Positions 29,916 through 43,286 of a stretch of 64,000 nucleotides of DNA are shown here, one piece after another (positions within the stretch are counted from its first letter, which is position 1; each line of letters begins with the position of its first letter). Position numbers and translations under genes: made by a program. A model generated the notes under the pieces. The model was not told where the DNA came from and did not search any database. It saw nothing but the letters and a program-made list of their open reading frames with translations. The stretch lies in assembly GCA_946902985.2 (NCBI GenBank), contig OX336388.2:230260467-230324466 (forward strand), read 5' to 3'. This stretch comes from Meconema thalassinum (taxonomy: Eukaryota > Arthropoda > Insecta > Orthoptera > Tettigoniidae).

Positions 29916-32900
29916 CATTCGCACTACTGTTATCAGTATCCACCCCACATTCGCACGACTGTTATCAGTATCCACCCCACATTCGCACTACTATTATCAG
30001 TATCCACCCCACATTCGCACGACTGTTATCCGCATCCACCCCACATTCACACTACTGTTATCCGCATCCACCCCACATTCACACTACTGTTATCAGTATC
30101 CACCCTACATTCACACGACTGTTATCAGTATCCACCCCACATTCGCACGACTGTTATCAGTATCCACCCCACATTCACACTAATGTTATCAGTATCCACC
30201 CCACATTCACACTACTGTTATCAGTATCCACCCCATATTCACACTACTGTTATCAGTATCCACCCCACATTCACACGACTGTTATCAGTATCCACCCCAC
30301 ATTCACACTACTGTTATCAGTATCCACCCCACATTCGCACGACTGTTATCAGTATCCACCCCACATTCACACTACTGTTATCAGTATCCACCCCACATTC
30401 GCACGACTGTTGTCAGTATCCACCCCACATTCGCACGACTGTTATCAGTATCCACCCCACATTCACACGACTGTTATCAGTATCCACCCCACATTCACAA
30501 GACTGTTATCAGTATCCACCCCACATTCGCACGACTGTTATCAGTATCCACCCCACATTCACACGACTGTTATCAGTATCCACCCCACATTAGCACGACT
30601 GTTATCAGTATCCACCCTACATTCGCACGACTGTTATCAGTATCCACCCCACATTCACACTACTGTTATCAGTATCCACCCCACATTCGCACTACTGTTA
30701 TCAGTATCCACCCCACATTCACACTACTGTTATCAGTATTCACCCCACATTCACACGACTGTTATCAGTATCCACCCCACATTCGCACTACTGTTATCAG
30801 TATCCACCCCACATTCACACTACTGTTATCAGTATCCACCCCACATTAACACGACTGTTAGCAGTATCCACCCCACATTCACACTACTGTTATCCGCATC
30901 CACCCCACATTCACACTACTGTTATCAGTATCCACCCTACATTCACACGACTGTTATCAGTATCCACCCCACATTCGCACGACTGTTATCAGTATCCACC
31001 CCACATTCACACTACTGTTATCAGTATCCACCCCACATTCGCACGACTGTTATCAGTATCCACCCCACATTCACACTACTGTTATCAGTATCCACCCCAC
31101 ATTCGCACGACTGTTATCAGTATCCACCCCACATTCACACGACTGTTATCAGTATCCACCCCACATTCACACGACTGTTATCAGTATCCACCCCACATTC
31201 ACACTACTGTTATCAGTATCCACCCCACATTCACACGACTGTTATCAGTATCCACCCCACATTCACACTACTGTTATCAGTATCCACCCCACATTCACAC
31301 GACTGTTATCAGTATCCACCCCACATTCACACGACTGTTATCAGTATCCACCCCACATTCGCACTACTGTTATCAGTATCCACCCCACATTCGCACTACT
31401 GTTATCAGTATCCACCCCACATTCACACTACTGTTATCAGTATCCACCCCACATTCACACGACTGTTATCAGTATCCACCCCACATTCCTACGACTGTTA
31501 TCAGTATCCACCCCACATTCGCACTACTGTTATCAGTATCCACCCCACATTCACACGACTGTTATCAGTATCCACCCCACATTCGCACGACTGTTATCAG
31601 TATCCACCCTACATTCGCACGACTGTTATCAGTATCCACCCCACATTCACACGACTGTTATCAGTATCCACCCCACATTCACACGACTGTTATCAGTATC
31701 CACCCCACATTCGCACGACTGTTATCAGTATCCACCCCACATTCGCACTACTGTTATCTGTATCCACTCCACATTCGCACTACTGTTATCAGTATCCACT
31801 CCACATTCGCACGACTGTTATCAGTATCCACCCCACATTCACACTACAGTTATCAGTATCCACCCCACATTCACACTACTGTTATCAGTATCCACCCCAC
31901 ATCCACACGACTGTTATCAGTTTCCACCCCACATTCGCACGACTGTTATCAGTATCCACCCCACATTCACACGACTGTTATCAGTATCCACCCCACATTC
32001 GCACGACTGTTATCAGTATCCACCACACATTCACACTACTGTTATCAGTATCCACCCCACATTCACACTACTATTATCAGTATCCACCCGACATTCGCAC
32101 GACTGTTATCAGTATCCACCCCACATTCGCACTACTGTTATCAGTATCCACCCCACATTCGCACGACTGTTATCAGTATCCACCCCACATTCACACTACT
32201 GTTATCAGTATCCACCCCAGATTCGCACGACTGTTATCAGTATCCACCCCAGATTCGCACGACTGTTATCAGTATCCACCCCACATTCACACTACTGTTA
32301 TCAGTATCCACCCCACATTCGCACGACTGTTATCAGTATCCACCCCACATTCGCACTACTGTTATCATTATCCACCCCACATTCGCACTACTGTTATCAG
32401 TATCCACCCCACATTCGCATTACTGTTATCAGTATCCACCCCACATTCGCACGACTGTTATCAGTATCCACCCCACATTCACACTACTGTTATCAGTATC
32501 CACCCCACATTCGCACGACTGTTATCAGTATCCACCCCACATTCGCACGACTGTTATCAGTATCCACCCCACATTCACACGACTGTTATCAGTATCCACC
32601 CCACATTCACACGACTGTTATCAGTATCCACCCCACATTCGCACGACTGTTATCAGTATCCACCCCACATTCACACGACTGTTATCAGTATCCACCCCAC
32701 ATTCCCACGACTGTTATCAGTATCCACCCCACATTCGCACGACTGTTATCAGTATCCACCCCACATTCACACGACTGTTATCAGTATCCACCCCACATTC
32801 GCAGGACTGTTATCAGTATCCACCCTATATTCGCACGACTGTTATCAGTATCCACCCCACATTCACACTACTGTTATCAGTATCCTCCCCACATTCGCAC

Positions 32901-35900
32901 TACTGTTATCAGTATCCACCCCACATTCACACTACTGTTATCAGTATCCACCCCACATTCACACGACTGTTATCAGTATCCACCCCACATTCGCACGACT
33001 GTTATCAGTATCCACCCCACATTCACACTACTGTTATCAGTATCCACCCCACATTAACACGACTGTTAGCAGTATCCACCCCACATTCACACTACTGTTA
33101 TCCGCATCCACCCCACATTCACACTACTGTTATCAGTATCCACCCTACATTCACACGACTGTTATCAGTATCCACCCCACATTCACACTACTGTTATCAG
33201 TATCCACCCCACATTCGCACGACTGTTATCAGTATCCACCCCACATTCACACTACTGTTATCAGTATCCACCCCACATTCGCACGACTGTTATCAGTATC
33301 CACCCCACATTCACTCGACTGTTATCAGTATCCACCCCACATTCACACGACTGTTATCAGTATCCACCCCACATTCACACTACTGTTATCAGTATCCACC
33401 CCACATTCACACGACTGTTATCAGTATCCACCCCACATTCACACTACTGTTATCAGTATCCACCCCACATTCACACGACTGTTATCAATATCCACCCCAC
33501 ATTCACACGACTGTTATCAGTATCCACCCCACATTCGCACTACTGTTATCAGTATCCACCCCACATTCGCACTACTGTTATCAGTATCCACCCCACATTC
33601 GCACTACTGTTATCTGTATCCACCCCACATTCACAATACTGTAATCAGTATCCACCCCACATTCACACTACTGTTATCAGTATCCACCCCACATTCACAC
33701 TACTGTTATCAGTATCCACCCCACATTCACACGGCAGTTATCAGTATCCACCCCACATTCGCATGACTGTTATCAGTATCCAACCACATTCACACGACTG
33801 TTATCAGTATCCACCCCACATTCACACTACTGTTATCAGTATCCACCCCACATTCGCACTACTGTTATCAGTATCCACCCTACATTCACACTACTGTTAT
33901 CAGTATCCACCCCACATTCACACTACTGTTATCAGTATCCACCCCACATTCGCACGACTGTTATCAGTATCCACCCTACATTCGCACGACTGTTATCAGT
34001 ATCCACCCCACATTCACACTACTGTTATCAGTATCCATCCCACATTCGCACTACTGTTATCAGTATCCACCCCACATTCACACTACTGTTATCAGTATCC
34101 ACCCCACATTCACACTACAGTTATCAGTATCCACCCCACATTCACACTACTGTTATCAGTATCCACCCCACATTCGCACGACTGTTATCAGTATCCACCC
34201 CACATTCACACGACTGTTATCAGTATCCACCCCACATTCACACGACTGTTATGAGTATCCACCCCACATTCGCACGACTGTTATCAGTATCCACCCCACA
34301 TTCACACGACTGTTATCAGTATCCACCCCACATTCACACGACTGTTATCAGTATCCACCCCACATTCGCACGACTGTTATCAGTATCCACCACACATTCA
34401 CACGACTGTTATGAGTATCCACCCCACATTCGCACGACTGTTATCAGTATCCACCCCACATTCGCACTACTGTTATCAGTATCCACCCCACATTCACACT
34501 ACTGTTATCAGTATCCACCCCACATTCACACGACTGTTATCAGTATCCACCCCACATTCGCACTACTGTTATCAGTATCCACCCCACATTCACACTACTG
34601 TTATCAGTATCCACCCCACATTCAGACGACTGTTATCAGTATCCACCCCACATTCACACGACTGATATCAGTATCCACCCCACATTCGCACGACTGTTAT
34701 CTGTATCCACCCCACAATCGCACTACTGTTATCAGTATCCACCCCACATTCACACTACTGTTATCAGTATCCACCCCACATTCACACGACTGTTATCAGT
34801 ATCCACCCCACATTCGCACGACTGTTATCAGTATCCACCCCACATTCACACTACTGTTATCAGTATCCACCCCACATTCACACTACTGTTATCAGTATCC
34901 ACCAACACATTCGCACGACTGTTATCAGTATCCACCCCACTATCGCACGACTGCTATCTGTATCCACCCCACATTCGCACTACTGTTATCAGTATCCACC
35001 CCACATTCACACGACTGTTATCAGTATCCACCACACATTCACACGACTGTTATCAGTATCCACCCCACATTCGCACGACTGTTATCAGTATCCACCGCAC
35101 ATTCACACGACTGTTATCAGTATCCACCCCACATTCACACGACTGTTATCAGTATCCACCCCACATTCACACGACTGTTATCAGTATCCACCCCACATTC
35201 GCACGAATGTTATCAGTATCCACCCCACATCCACACGACTGTTATCAGTATCCACCCCACATTCACGCGACTGTTATGATTATCCACCCCACATTCGCAC
35301 TACTGTTATCTGTATCCACCCCACATTCACAATACTGTAATCAGTATCCACCCCACATTCACACTACTGTTATCACTATCCACCCCACATTCACACTACT
35401 GTTATCAGTATCCACCCCACATACACACGGCAGTTATCAGTATCCACCCCACATTCGCATGACTGTTATCAGTATCCAACCACATTCACACGACTGTTAT
35501 CAGTATCCACCCCACATTCGCACTACTGTTATCAGTATCCACCCCACATTCGCATGACTGTTATCAGTATCCACCCCACATTCGCACTACTGTTATCAGT
35601 ATCCACCCCACATTCGCACGACTGTTATCCGCATCCACCCCACATTCACACTACTGTTATCCGCATCCACCCCACATTCACACTACTGTTATCAGTATCC
35701 ACCCTACATTCACACGACTGTTATCAGTATCCACGCCACATTCGCACGACTGTTATCAGTATCCACCCCACATTCACACTAATGTTATCAGTATCCACCC
35801 CACATTCACACTACTGTTATCAGTATCCACCCCATATTCACACTATTGTTATCAGTATCCACCCCACATTCACACGACTGTTATCAGTATCCACCCCACA

Positions 35901-38900
35901 TTCACACTACTGTTATCAGTATCCACCCCACATTCGCACGACTGTTATCAGTATCCACCCCACATTCACACTACTGTTATCAGTATCCACCCCACATTCG
36001 CACGACTGTTATCAGTATCCACCCCACATTCGCACGACTGTTATCAGTATCCACCCCACATTCACACGACTGTTATCAGTATCCACCCCACATTCACACG
36101 ACTGTTATCAGTATCCACCCCACATTCGCACGACTGTTATCAGTATCCACCCCACATTCACACGACTGTTATCAGTATCCACCCCACATTCCCACGACTG
36201 TTATCAGTATCCATCCCACATTCGCACGACTGTTATCAGTATCCACCCCACATTCACACGACTGTTATCAGTATCCACCCCACATTCGCACGACTGTTAT
36301 CAGTATCCACCCTACATTCGCACGACTGTTATCAGTATCCACCCCACATTCACACTACTGTTATCAGTATCCTCCCCACATTCGCACTACTGTTATCAGT
36401 ATCCACCCCACATTCACACTACTGTTATCAGTATCCACCCCACATTCACACGACTGTTATCAGTATCCACCCCACATTCGCACGACTGTTATCAGTATCC
36501 ACCCCACATTCACACTACTGTTATCAGTATCCACCCCACATTAACACGACTGTTAGCAGTATCCACCCCACATTCACACTACTGTTATCCGCATCCACCC
36601 CACATTCACACTACTGTTATCAGTATCCACCCTACATTCACACGACTGTTATCAGTATCCACCCCACATTCACACTACTGTTATCAGTATCCACCCCACA
36701 TTCGCACGACTGTTATCAGTATCCACCCCACATTCACACTACTGTTATCAGTATCCACCCCACATTCGCACGACTGTTATCAGTATCCACCCCACATTCA
36801 CTCGACTGTTATCAGTATCCACCCCACATTCACACGACTGTTATCAGTATCCACCCCACATTCACACTACTGTTATCAGTATCCACCCCACATTCACACG
36901 ACTGTTATCAGTATCCACCCCACATTCACACTACTGTTATCAGTATCCACCCCACATTCACACGACTGTTATCAATATCCACCCCACATTCACACGACTG
37001 TTATCAGTATCCACCCCACATTCGCACTACTGTTATCAGTATCCACCCCACATTCGCACTACTGTTATCAGTATCCACCCCACATTCGCACTACTGTTAT
37101 CTGTATCCACCCCACATTCACAATACTGTAATCAGTATCCACCCCACATTCACACTACTGTTATCAGTATCCACCCCACATTCACACTACTGTTATCAGT
37201 ATCCACCCCACATTCACACGGCAGTTATCAGTATCCACCCCACATTCGCATGACTGTTATCAGTATCCAACCACATTCACACGACTGTTATCAGTATCCA
37301 CCCCACATACGCACTACTGTTATCAGTATCCACCCCACATTCGCACGACTGTTATCAGTATCCACCCCACATTCGCACTACTATTATCAGTATCCACCCC
37401 ACATTCGCACGACTGTTATCCGCATCCACCCCACATTCACACTACTGTTATCCGCATCCACCCCACATTCACACTACTGTTATCAGTATCCACCCTACAT
37501 TCACACGACTGTTATCAGTATCCACCCCACATTCGCACGACTGTTATCAGTATCCACCCCACATTCACACTAATGTTATCAGTATCCACCCCACATTCAC
37601 ACTACTGTTATCAGTATCCACCCCATATTCACACTACTGTTATCAGTATCCACCCCACATTCACACGACTGTTATCAGTATCCACCCCACATTCACACTA
37701 CTGTTATCAGTATCCACCCCACATTCGCACGACTGTTATCAGTATCCACCCCACATTCACACTACTGTTATCAGTATCCACCCCACATTCGCACGACTGT
37801 TGTCAGTATCCACCCCACATTCGCACGACTGTTATCAGTATCCACCCCACATTCACACGACTGTTATCAGTATCCACCCCACATTCACACGACTGTTATC
37901 AGTATCCACCCCACATTCGCACGACTGTTATCAGTATCCACCCCACATTCACACGACTGTTATCAGTATCCACCCCACATTAGCACGACTGTTATCAGTA
38001 TCCACCCTACATTCGCACGACTGTTATCAGTATCCACCCCACATTCACACTACTGTTATCAGTATCCACCCCACATTCGCACTACTGTTATCAGTATCCA
38101 CCCCACATTCACACTACTGTTATCAGTATTCACCCCACATTCACACGACTGTTATCAGTATCCACCCCACATTCGCACTACTGTTATCAGTATCCACCCC
38201 ACATTCACACTACTGTTATCAGTATCCACCCCACATTAACACGACTGTTAGCAGTATCCACCCCACATTCACACTACTGTTATCCGCATCCACCCCACAT
38301 TCACACTACTGTTATCAGTATCCACCCTACATTCACACGACTGTTATCAGTATCCACCCCACATTCGCACGACTGTTATCAGTATCCACCCCACATTCAC
38401 ACTACTGTTATCAGTATCCACCCCACATTCGCACGACTGTTATCAGTATCCACCCCACATTCACACTACTGTTATCAGTATCCACCCCACATTCGCACGA
38501 CTGTTATCAGTATCCACCCCACATTCACACGACTGTTATCAGTATCCACCCCACATTCACACGACTGTTATCAGTATCCACCCCACATTCACACTACTGT
38601 TATCAGTATCCACCCCACATTCACACGACTGTTATCAGTATCCACCCCACATTCACACTACTGTTATCAGTATCCACCCCACATTCACACGACTGTTATC
38701 AGTATCCACCCCACATTCACACGACTGTTATCAGTATCCACCCCACATTCGCACTACTGTTATCAGTATCCACCCCACATTCGCACTACTGTTATCAGTA
38801 TCCACCCCACATTCACACTACTGTTATCAGTATCCACCCCACATTCACACGACTGTTATCAGTATCCACCCCACATTCCTACGACTGTTATCAGTATCCA

Positions 38901-39825
38901 CCCCACATTCGCACTACTGTTATCAGTATCCACCCCACATTCACACGACTGTTATCAGTATCCACCCCACATTCGCACGACTGTTATCAGTATCCACCCT
39001 ACATTCGCACGACTGTTATCAGTATCCACCCCACATTCACACGACTGTTATCAGTATCCACCCCACATTCACACGACTGTTATCAGTATCCACCCCACAT
39101 TCGCACGACTGTTATCAGTATCCACCCCACATTCGCACTACTGTTATCTGTATCCACTCCACATTCGCACTACTGTTATCAGTATCCACTCCACATTCGC
39201 ACGACTGTTATCAGTATCCACCCCACATTCACACTACAGTTATCAGTATCCACCCCACATTCACACTACTGTTATCAGTATCCACCCCACATCCACACGA
39301 CTGTTATCAGTTTCCACCCCACATTCGCACGACTGTTATCAGTATCCACCCCACATTCACACGACTGTTATCAGTATCCACCCCACATTCGCACGACTGT
39401 TATCAGTATCCACCCCACATTCACACTACTGTTATCAGTATCCACCCCACATTCACACTACTATTATCAGTATCCACCCCACATTCGCACGACTGTTATC
39501 AGTATCCACCCCACATTCGCACTACTGTTATCAGTATCCACCCCACATTCGCACGACTGTTATCAGTATCCACCCCACATTCACACTACTGTTATCAGTA
39601 TCCACCCCAGATTCGCACGACTGTTATCAGTATCCACCCCAGATTCGCACGACTGTTATCAGTATCCACCCCACATTCACACTACTGTTATCAGTATCCA
39701 CCCCACATTCGCACGACTGTTATCAGTATCCACCCCACATTCGCACTACTGTTATCATTATCCACCCCACATTCGCACTACTGTTATCAGTATCCACCCC
39801 ACATTCGCATTACTGTTATCAGTAT
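25031..39825 (+). repeat. Tandem 7,390-bp duplication within the satellite
   Basis: Rare markers recur 7,390 bp apart: GCAGGACTG near 25,412 and 32,802, GACTGTTGTCAG near 30,410 and 37,800, ATTCCTACGACTG near 31,487 and 38,877, and the paired CCCCAGATTCGC units near 32,217 and 39,607. 7,390 equals 231 x 32 minus 2. The copies run from about 25,031 to 32,420 and from about 32,421 to 39,825, and only scattered substitutions separate them (for example CCATCCC at 34,036 against CCACCCC at 26,646). It is the largest and apparently among the youngest duplications in the array. Confidence 0.87.
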
Positions 39826-40562
39826 TCACCCCACATTCGCACGACTGTTATCAGTATCCACCCCATATTCGCATGACTGTTATCAGTATCCACCCCACAT
39901 TCGCACGACTGTTATCTGTATCCACCCCACATTCGCACGACTGTTATCAGTATCCACCCCACATTCACACTACTGTTATCAGTATCCACCCCACATTCAC
40001 ACTACTGTTATCAGTATCCACCCCACATTCACATGACTGTTATCCGCATCCACCCCACATTCGCACGACTGTTATCAGTATCCACCCCACATTCACACTA
40101 CTGTTATCAGTATCCACCCCACATTCGCACGACTGTTATCAGTATCCACCCCACATTCACACGACTGTTATCAGTATCCACCCCACATTCACACTACTGT
40201 TATCAGTATCCACCCCACATTCACACGACTGTTATCAGTATCCACCCCACATTCGCACGACTGTTATCCGCATCCACCCCACATTCACACTACTGTTATC
40301 AGTATCCACCCCGCATTCACACGACTGTTATCAGTATCCACCCCACATTCGCACGACTGTTATCCGCATCCACCCCACATTCACACTACTGTTATCTGTA
40401 TCCACCCCACATTCGCACGACTGTTATCCGCATCCACCCCACATTCGCACGACTGTTATCAGTATCCACCCCACATTCACACGACTGTTATCAGTATCCA
40501 CCCCACATTCACACGACTGTTATCCGCATCCACCCCGCATTCGCACGACTGTTATCCGCATC

Positions 40563-41321
40563 TACTGGCATTACAATAATTTTTAATTATATAAAGCATA
40601 AATTATAGCGTGGCAAGTTAGACCTGGCCTGTCATGGCGGAGTCTCGTCTAGGAGGGGAAGTAGTGGGATCACTAGACGCAAATGCGATTTCCCCTCTTT
40701 GGTGTAACAACTGTTTGGGGCTGCTCGCTGCTCGTCGTGGTTATATTATGCAAGCCTAAAATATCGAATAGGAGCATTCTCAGTGACATAGCATTGGTAT
40801 TGGTGGTAATGAACTGAGAGCGCGCCCACTTCACACACTAATTCTGACAGGAAGCTTGTTGCCGTGCTTGTCAAAGTACAGAGCCACTCAGTCTTGCTTC
40901 GCATGCCTCGGCAGCATCTGTACCCTGCCAAGGTGTTGGGAATAATGACTACTTGGCAACATCTAACTAGCGCGTGATGAAGTATGTGCTCACTGGTTGA
41001 AAAAGAATCCAGGCGGGGGGATGACGTAATGCAACTGGACGCACATGCGCATCGGAAGGTTCAGATCTAACTTGTTCCGTTATACTACAGCAATATATTT
41101 AGGCATTTGAGGCGAAAAAGTCGCTCCCTTAGACTTTGTGTGTTATGTGCTATGTTTAAAATGAATGTTACACAGCCATAATTGCAACCCTTTCCTGTTC
41201 GGAGTGTTAATTATGCTTAATGACGTAATTTGAATGAGATTTGCTTAAATCATCATCTTACATTTGTGACGAAAGTAACATATACTGTATGGAAAAATTT
41301 AATATGTCATAAATATCCGGG
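40563..41321. other. No gene seen; satellite edge and AT-rich flank
   Basis: The satellite stops within a unit near 40,562 and ordinary AT-rich sequence follows. The last 550 bp of the array is enriched in units with CCGCATCC in place of CAGTATCC. I find no coding frame with plausible content here; the minus-strand 61-codon frame at 40,746-40,931 has no recognisable features. A GCGATTTCCCC string near 40,685 recalls U1 snRNA, but the rest of that RNA is absent. Confidence 0.6.
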
Positions 41322-41352
<31 letters not shown>

Positions 41353-41353
41353 T
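41322..41353 (+). repeat. (CAT)n microsatellite
   Basis: A perfect trinucleotide run of about ten CAT units. Such runs end several LINE and SINE families in this window, but no element body can be recognised immediately upstream, so it is listed simply as a microsatellite. Confidence 0.9.
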
Positions 41354-41550
41354 TCATTACCATTATAGGTGAGTTGCATACGACTGTTTATGTTCGACGA
41401 TAATTATAACTTTCTTATATACACTAACATAAATATTCATAAATATCTGTCGAGATTCTATCGGTTGAATTCTTCTTCTTGGGAATCGTGTGGGCTCATG
41501 ATTTGATCTCTACCCAATAACGAATCCCAAAGCTTTGAAACATTGTTTAT

Positions 41551-41660
41551 CCTGAAGTTGCACCAACAGATAGCGCACAGGTACTATGTTGGATCATTTT
41601 GGTATTTTGGCCAAATAATACAAAATAGGCTGTTACAAACGCTTTAAAATTAAATGTATC
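41551..41660 (+). repeat. Dispersed repeat X, copy 1
   Basis: This segment resembles 61,703-61,822. Both start CCTGAA, share GCACCAAC and CAGGTACTATGT, and end with AATAGGCTGTTACAAAC followed by CTTTAAAAT. The copies are diverged, with small length differences in the middle. There is no coding potential and no tRNA-like promoter. The AAAATAGGCT string recalls the 3' hairpin of the hairpin-ended elements elsewhere in the window, but the rest does not match, so I leave it as an unclassified family. Confidence 0.65.
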
Positions 41661-41991
41661 TTATTATCAACTACTGTCGACCAAGGTATTTTGTGCACTC
41701 GAGTTTGAGGGTTTATTGTGAAGTAACCAATAGACCTACATAAAATCCAATAACATCATCATTTTCGTCGTTCTATTTTACGTTAGTTCATGTAGGTTTG
41801 AATTTTTTAATTTATATTTTAATATTTTATTATCGCACTTGGAACACAAAAAGTGCCCGTTTTTAAGCGTGTTTCAACCATGCGTCACATTTAAGAATTA
41901 TTATCTCACAAACCCGTCATCACATCGAATCCTAATTTTAACACAATATACATTGGAATGTTGTATAACTGGCTTATCAATTAATTAACTA
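41661..41991. other. No feature seen
   Basis: This is AT-rich sequence with many short T and A runs. I recognise no reading frame, RNA gene or repeat here. Confidence 0.5.
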
Positions 41992-42330
41992 CCGGGTGAG
42001 TTAGCCAAGGTCGTTGTGGCATGACTGTTGGCAGTCGCTCACATCCGGGAGGCGAGGAGGTTCGAATCCCCCCGCCGGCAACCTTGAAGATGGTCTTCTG
42101 TGGTTTCCCATCTTCCTTCCAGGCAAATGCCGGGGTTGGTCCTTAACTATAGGCCACAGCCGCTACCTTCCAACTCCTCGACCCTCCCTTCCAACTTCCC
42201 TCCCCAACGGTGCTTGTAGCTCACCCATTGGGTGTCCGTCTCGAAGCAGCTACAAAACTGGCGAGCCGAACATGTCCTCGGACACTCCCGGCACTAAAAG
42301 CCATACGCTAAAAAAAATTAATTTACTTTA
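41992..42330 (+). mobile_element. tRNA-derived SINE with shared 3' tail
   Basis: The 5' part is tRNA-like, with a GAGTTAGCCAAGG A-box-like stretch at the start and a GGTTCGAATCC B box at 42,059-42,069. The body (GATGGTCTTCTGTGGTTTCC and the following CAGGCAAATGCCGGGG) resembles a SINE type that I recall as common in insect genomes. From 42,206 to about 42,310 the element carries a 3' segment that is nearly the same as 60,501-60,604, including 42 identical bases at 42,266-42,307. It ends in an A-rich tail. AATTAATT occurs on both sides and may be a weak target-site duplication. It would be transcribed by RNA polymerase III and mobilised by a partner LINE. The 106-codon frame inside it is not a gene. 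Confidence 0.85.
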
Positions 42331-43286
42331 TTAATTTTAAAATGTTGTGTGTCCAAGAAACAAAGTTGTTATCATATTTGTAAGGTGACTTTTTTCTCGG
42401 CTCGGGGTGGTTTGAAAATGTAGTTCTTGGTCGCGTTGTAATCCTTATACATCAAAAAGGTATGCTATATGATTGTGAAATACGTAAATTAATTCACTTA
42501 TTTTATATCGGTTTGTATAAGTACGGGGAATTATGACATTGTTCACCTTTTAGCCGCTCCAGTAGAATATCAACGGAAGGAAAATCAATTGAGTCCCAAA
42601 TAGAGCAGTTATGACTTCTCGCGGAAATGTTTCGCGTAGGAATTCCATTTACTGAATAGAGAGCTAAATTATAATTTCCGTGGAATTAATGTCATACGCC
42701 TGCTTCCTCCATGACGTTCTCGTGTGTTTATGTCGACAACAGCATTCACTAAAATTGTCGGTGAAATCTTACGAATGTGTAGGAATTGGAGTACAGTGCT
42801 ATTTCTTTTGCAATGTTGCCCAGTTTGTTTATGCATTATGACTACAATGGTTGATCCAATATAGGCTAAATTTTCAATTTTCAAAACATGTCATTCAAGT
42901 CCGGCATGTTGGATTTTGAGTGCATGTCAGAAGCTATCCTTTCGTAATTGGTCAAAGAATAAAAATATTGAACCCTGATTGGTTGGAGAAACTGTGTTAT
43001 AATGAAAAGTAGTACTTTAATGACCCCCATTAAGATACAGTTTTCTGACATATAATATTTACATATCGACATCGTCGAACATAAAAATATATAATATTAT
43101 GATAATGAAAATTATAATTAAATAACCTCATAAAAATTTAAATAATAATAAAGAATATAATCTTATTTTTGAGATTATACAAATAATTTAAAAATAAAAA
43201 CTAACAAAATAAATACGAACAAGAAAACAAGAATTAAAATTAATAATAATTACAATTCGGCTAAATTAATTAATATGAAATTAAAA
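42331..43286. other. No gene seen; AT-rich DNA
   Basis: Nothing recognisable is found on either strand. Short minus-strand frames at 42,669-42,884 and 42,881-43,072 have no family features. From 43,080 to 43,286 the sequence is very AT-rich with simple ATAA and AATAAT motifs, immediately next to the start of a transposable element. Confidence 0.5.

Larger units (their letters stand above)
1..40562 (+). repeat. 32-bp satellite DNA array, about 1,267 units
   Basis: The stretch is a head-to-tail array of a 32-bp unit whose core is GTTATCAGTATCCACCCC followed by ACATTC and a short variable end. Two positions vary from unit to unit: A or G after ACATTC, and G or T just before the next ACTG. The plus strand is strongly G-poor (about 9 A, 12 C, 3 G and 8 T in the commonest unit). 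Rare units are 1 bp short (tatccaacc at 254, 2,072, 4,409 and elsewhere; a shortened C-run unit at 8,121 and 13,462) or 1 bp long (ccaccaacac near 19,827, 24,026, 27,512 and 34,902). The array starts left of the window and stops abruptly near 40,562. The commonest unit has no stop codon in any plus frame, so the long plus-strand open frames here are not genes. No telomeric TTAGG runs or spacers are present. Confidence 0.97.

Noticed and set aside
1..40562. CRISPR array
   Set aside because: The 32-bp unit is tandem with no unique spacers, no cas genes are present and the context is eukaryotic.
1..40562. Centromere or telomere identity of the satellite
   Set aside because: No CENP-B-box-like sequence or TTAGG telomere repeats are visible, and sequence alone cannot show CENP-A loading.
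365..40608. Many very long plus-strand reading frames with His/Pro/Tyr-rich 32-residue repeats, possible silk- or mucin-like proteins
   Set aside because: They arise because the 32-bp satellite unit has no stop in any plus frame. Frames overlap each other in different phases, begin and end only at chance variants, and show no non-repeat domain, signal peptide or splice context.
40608..40760. U1 snRNA-like fragment (ACCTGGC, GGGATCAC and GCGATTTCCCC strings)
   Set aside because: Only short scattered matches are present; the 5' splice-site-pairing start, the Sm site and the stem-loops are not recognisable in order.
42014..42334. 106-codon plus-strand frame
   Set aside because: It lies entirely within the tRNA-derived SINE at 41,992-42,330.
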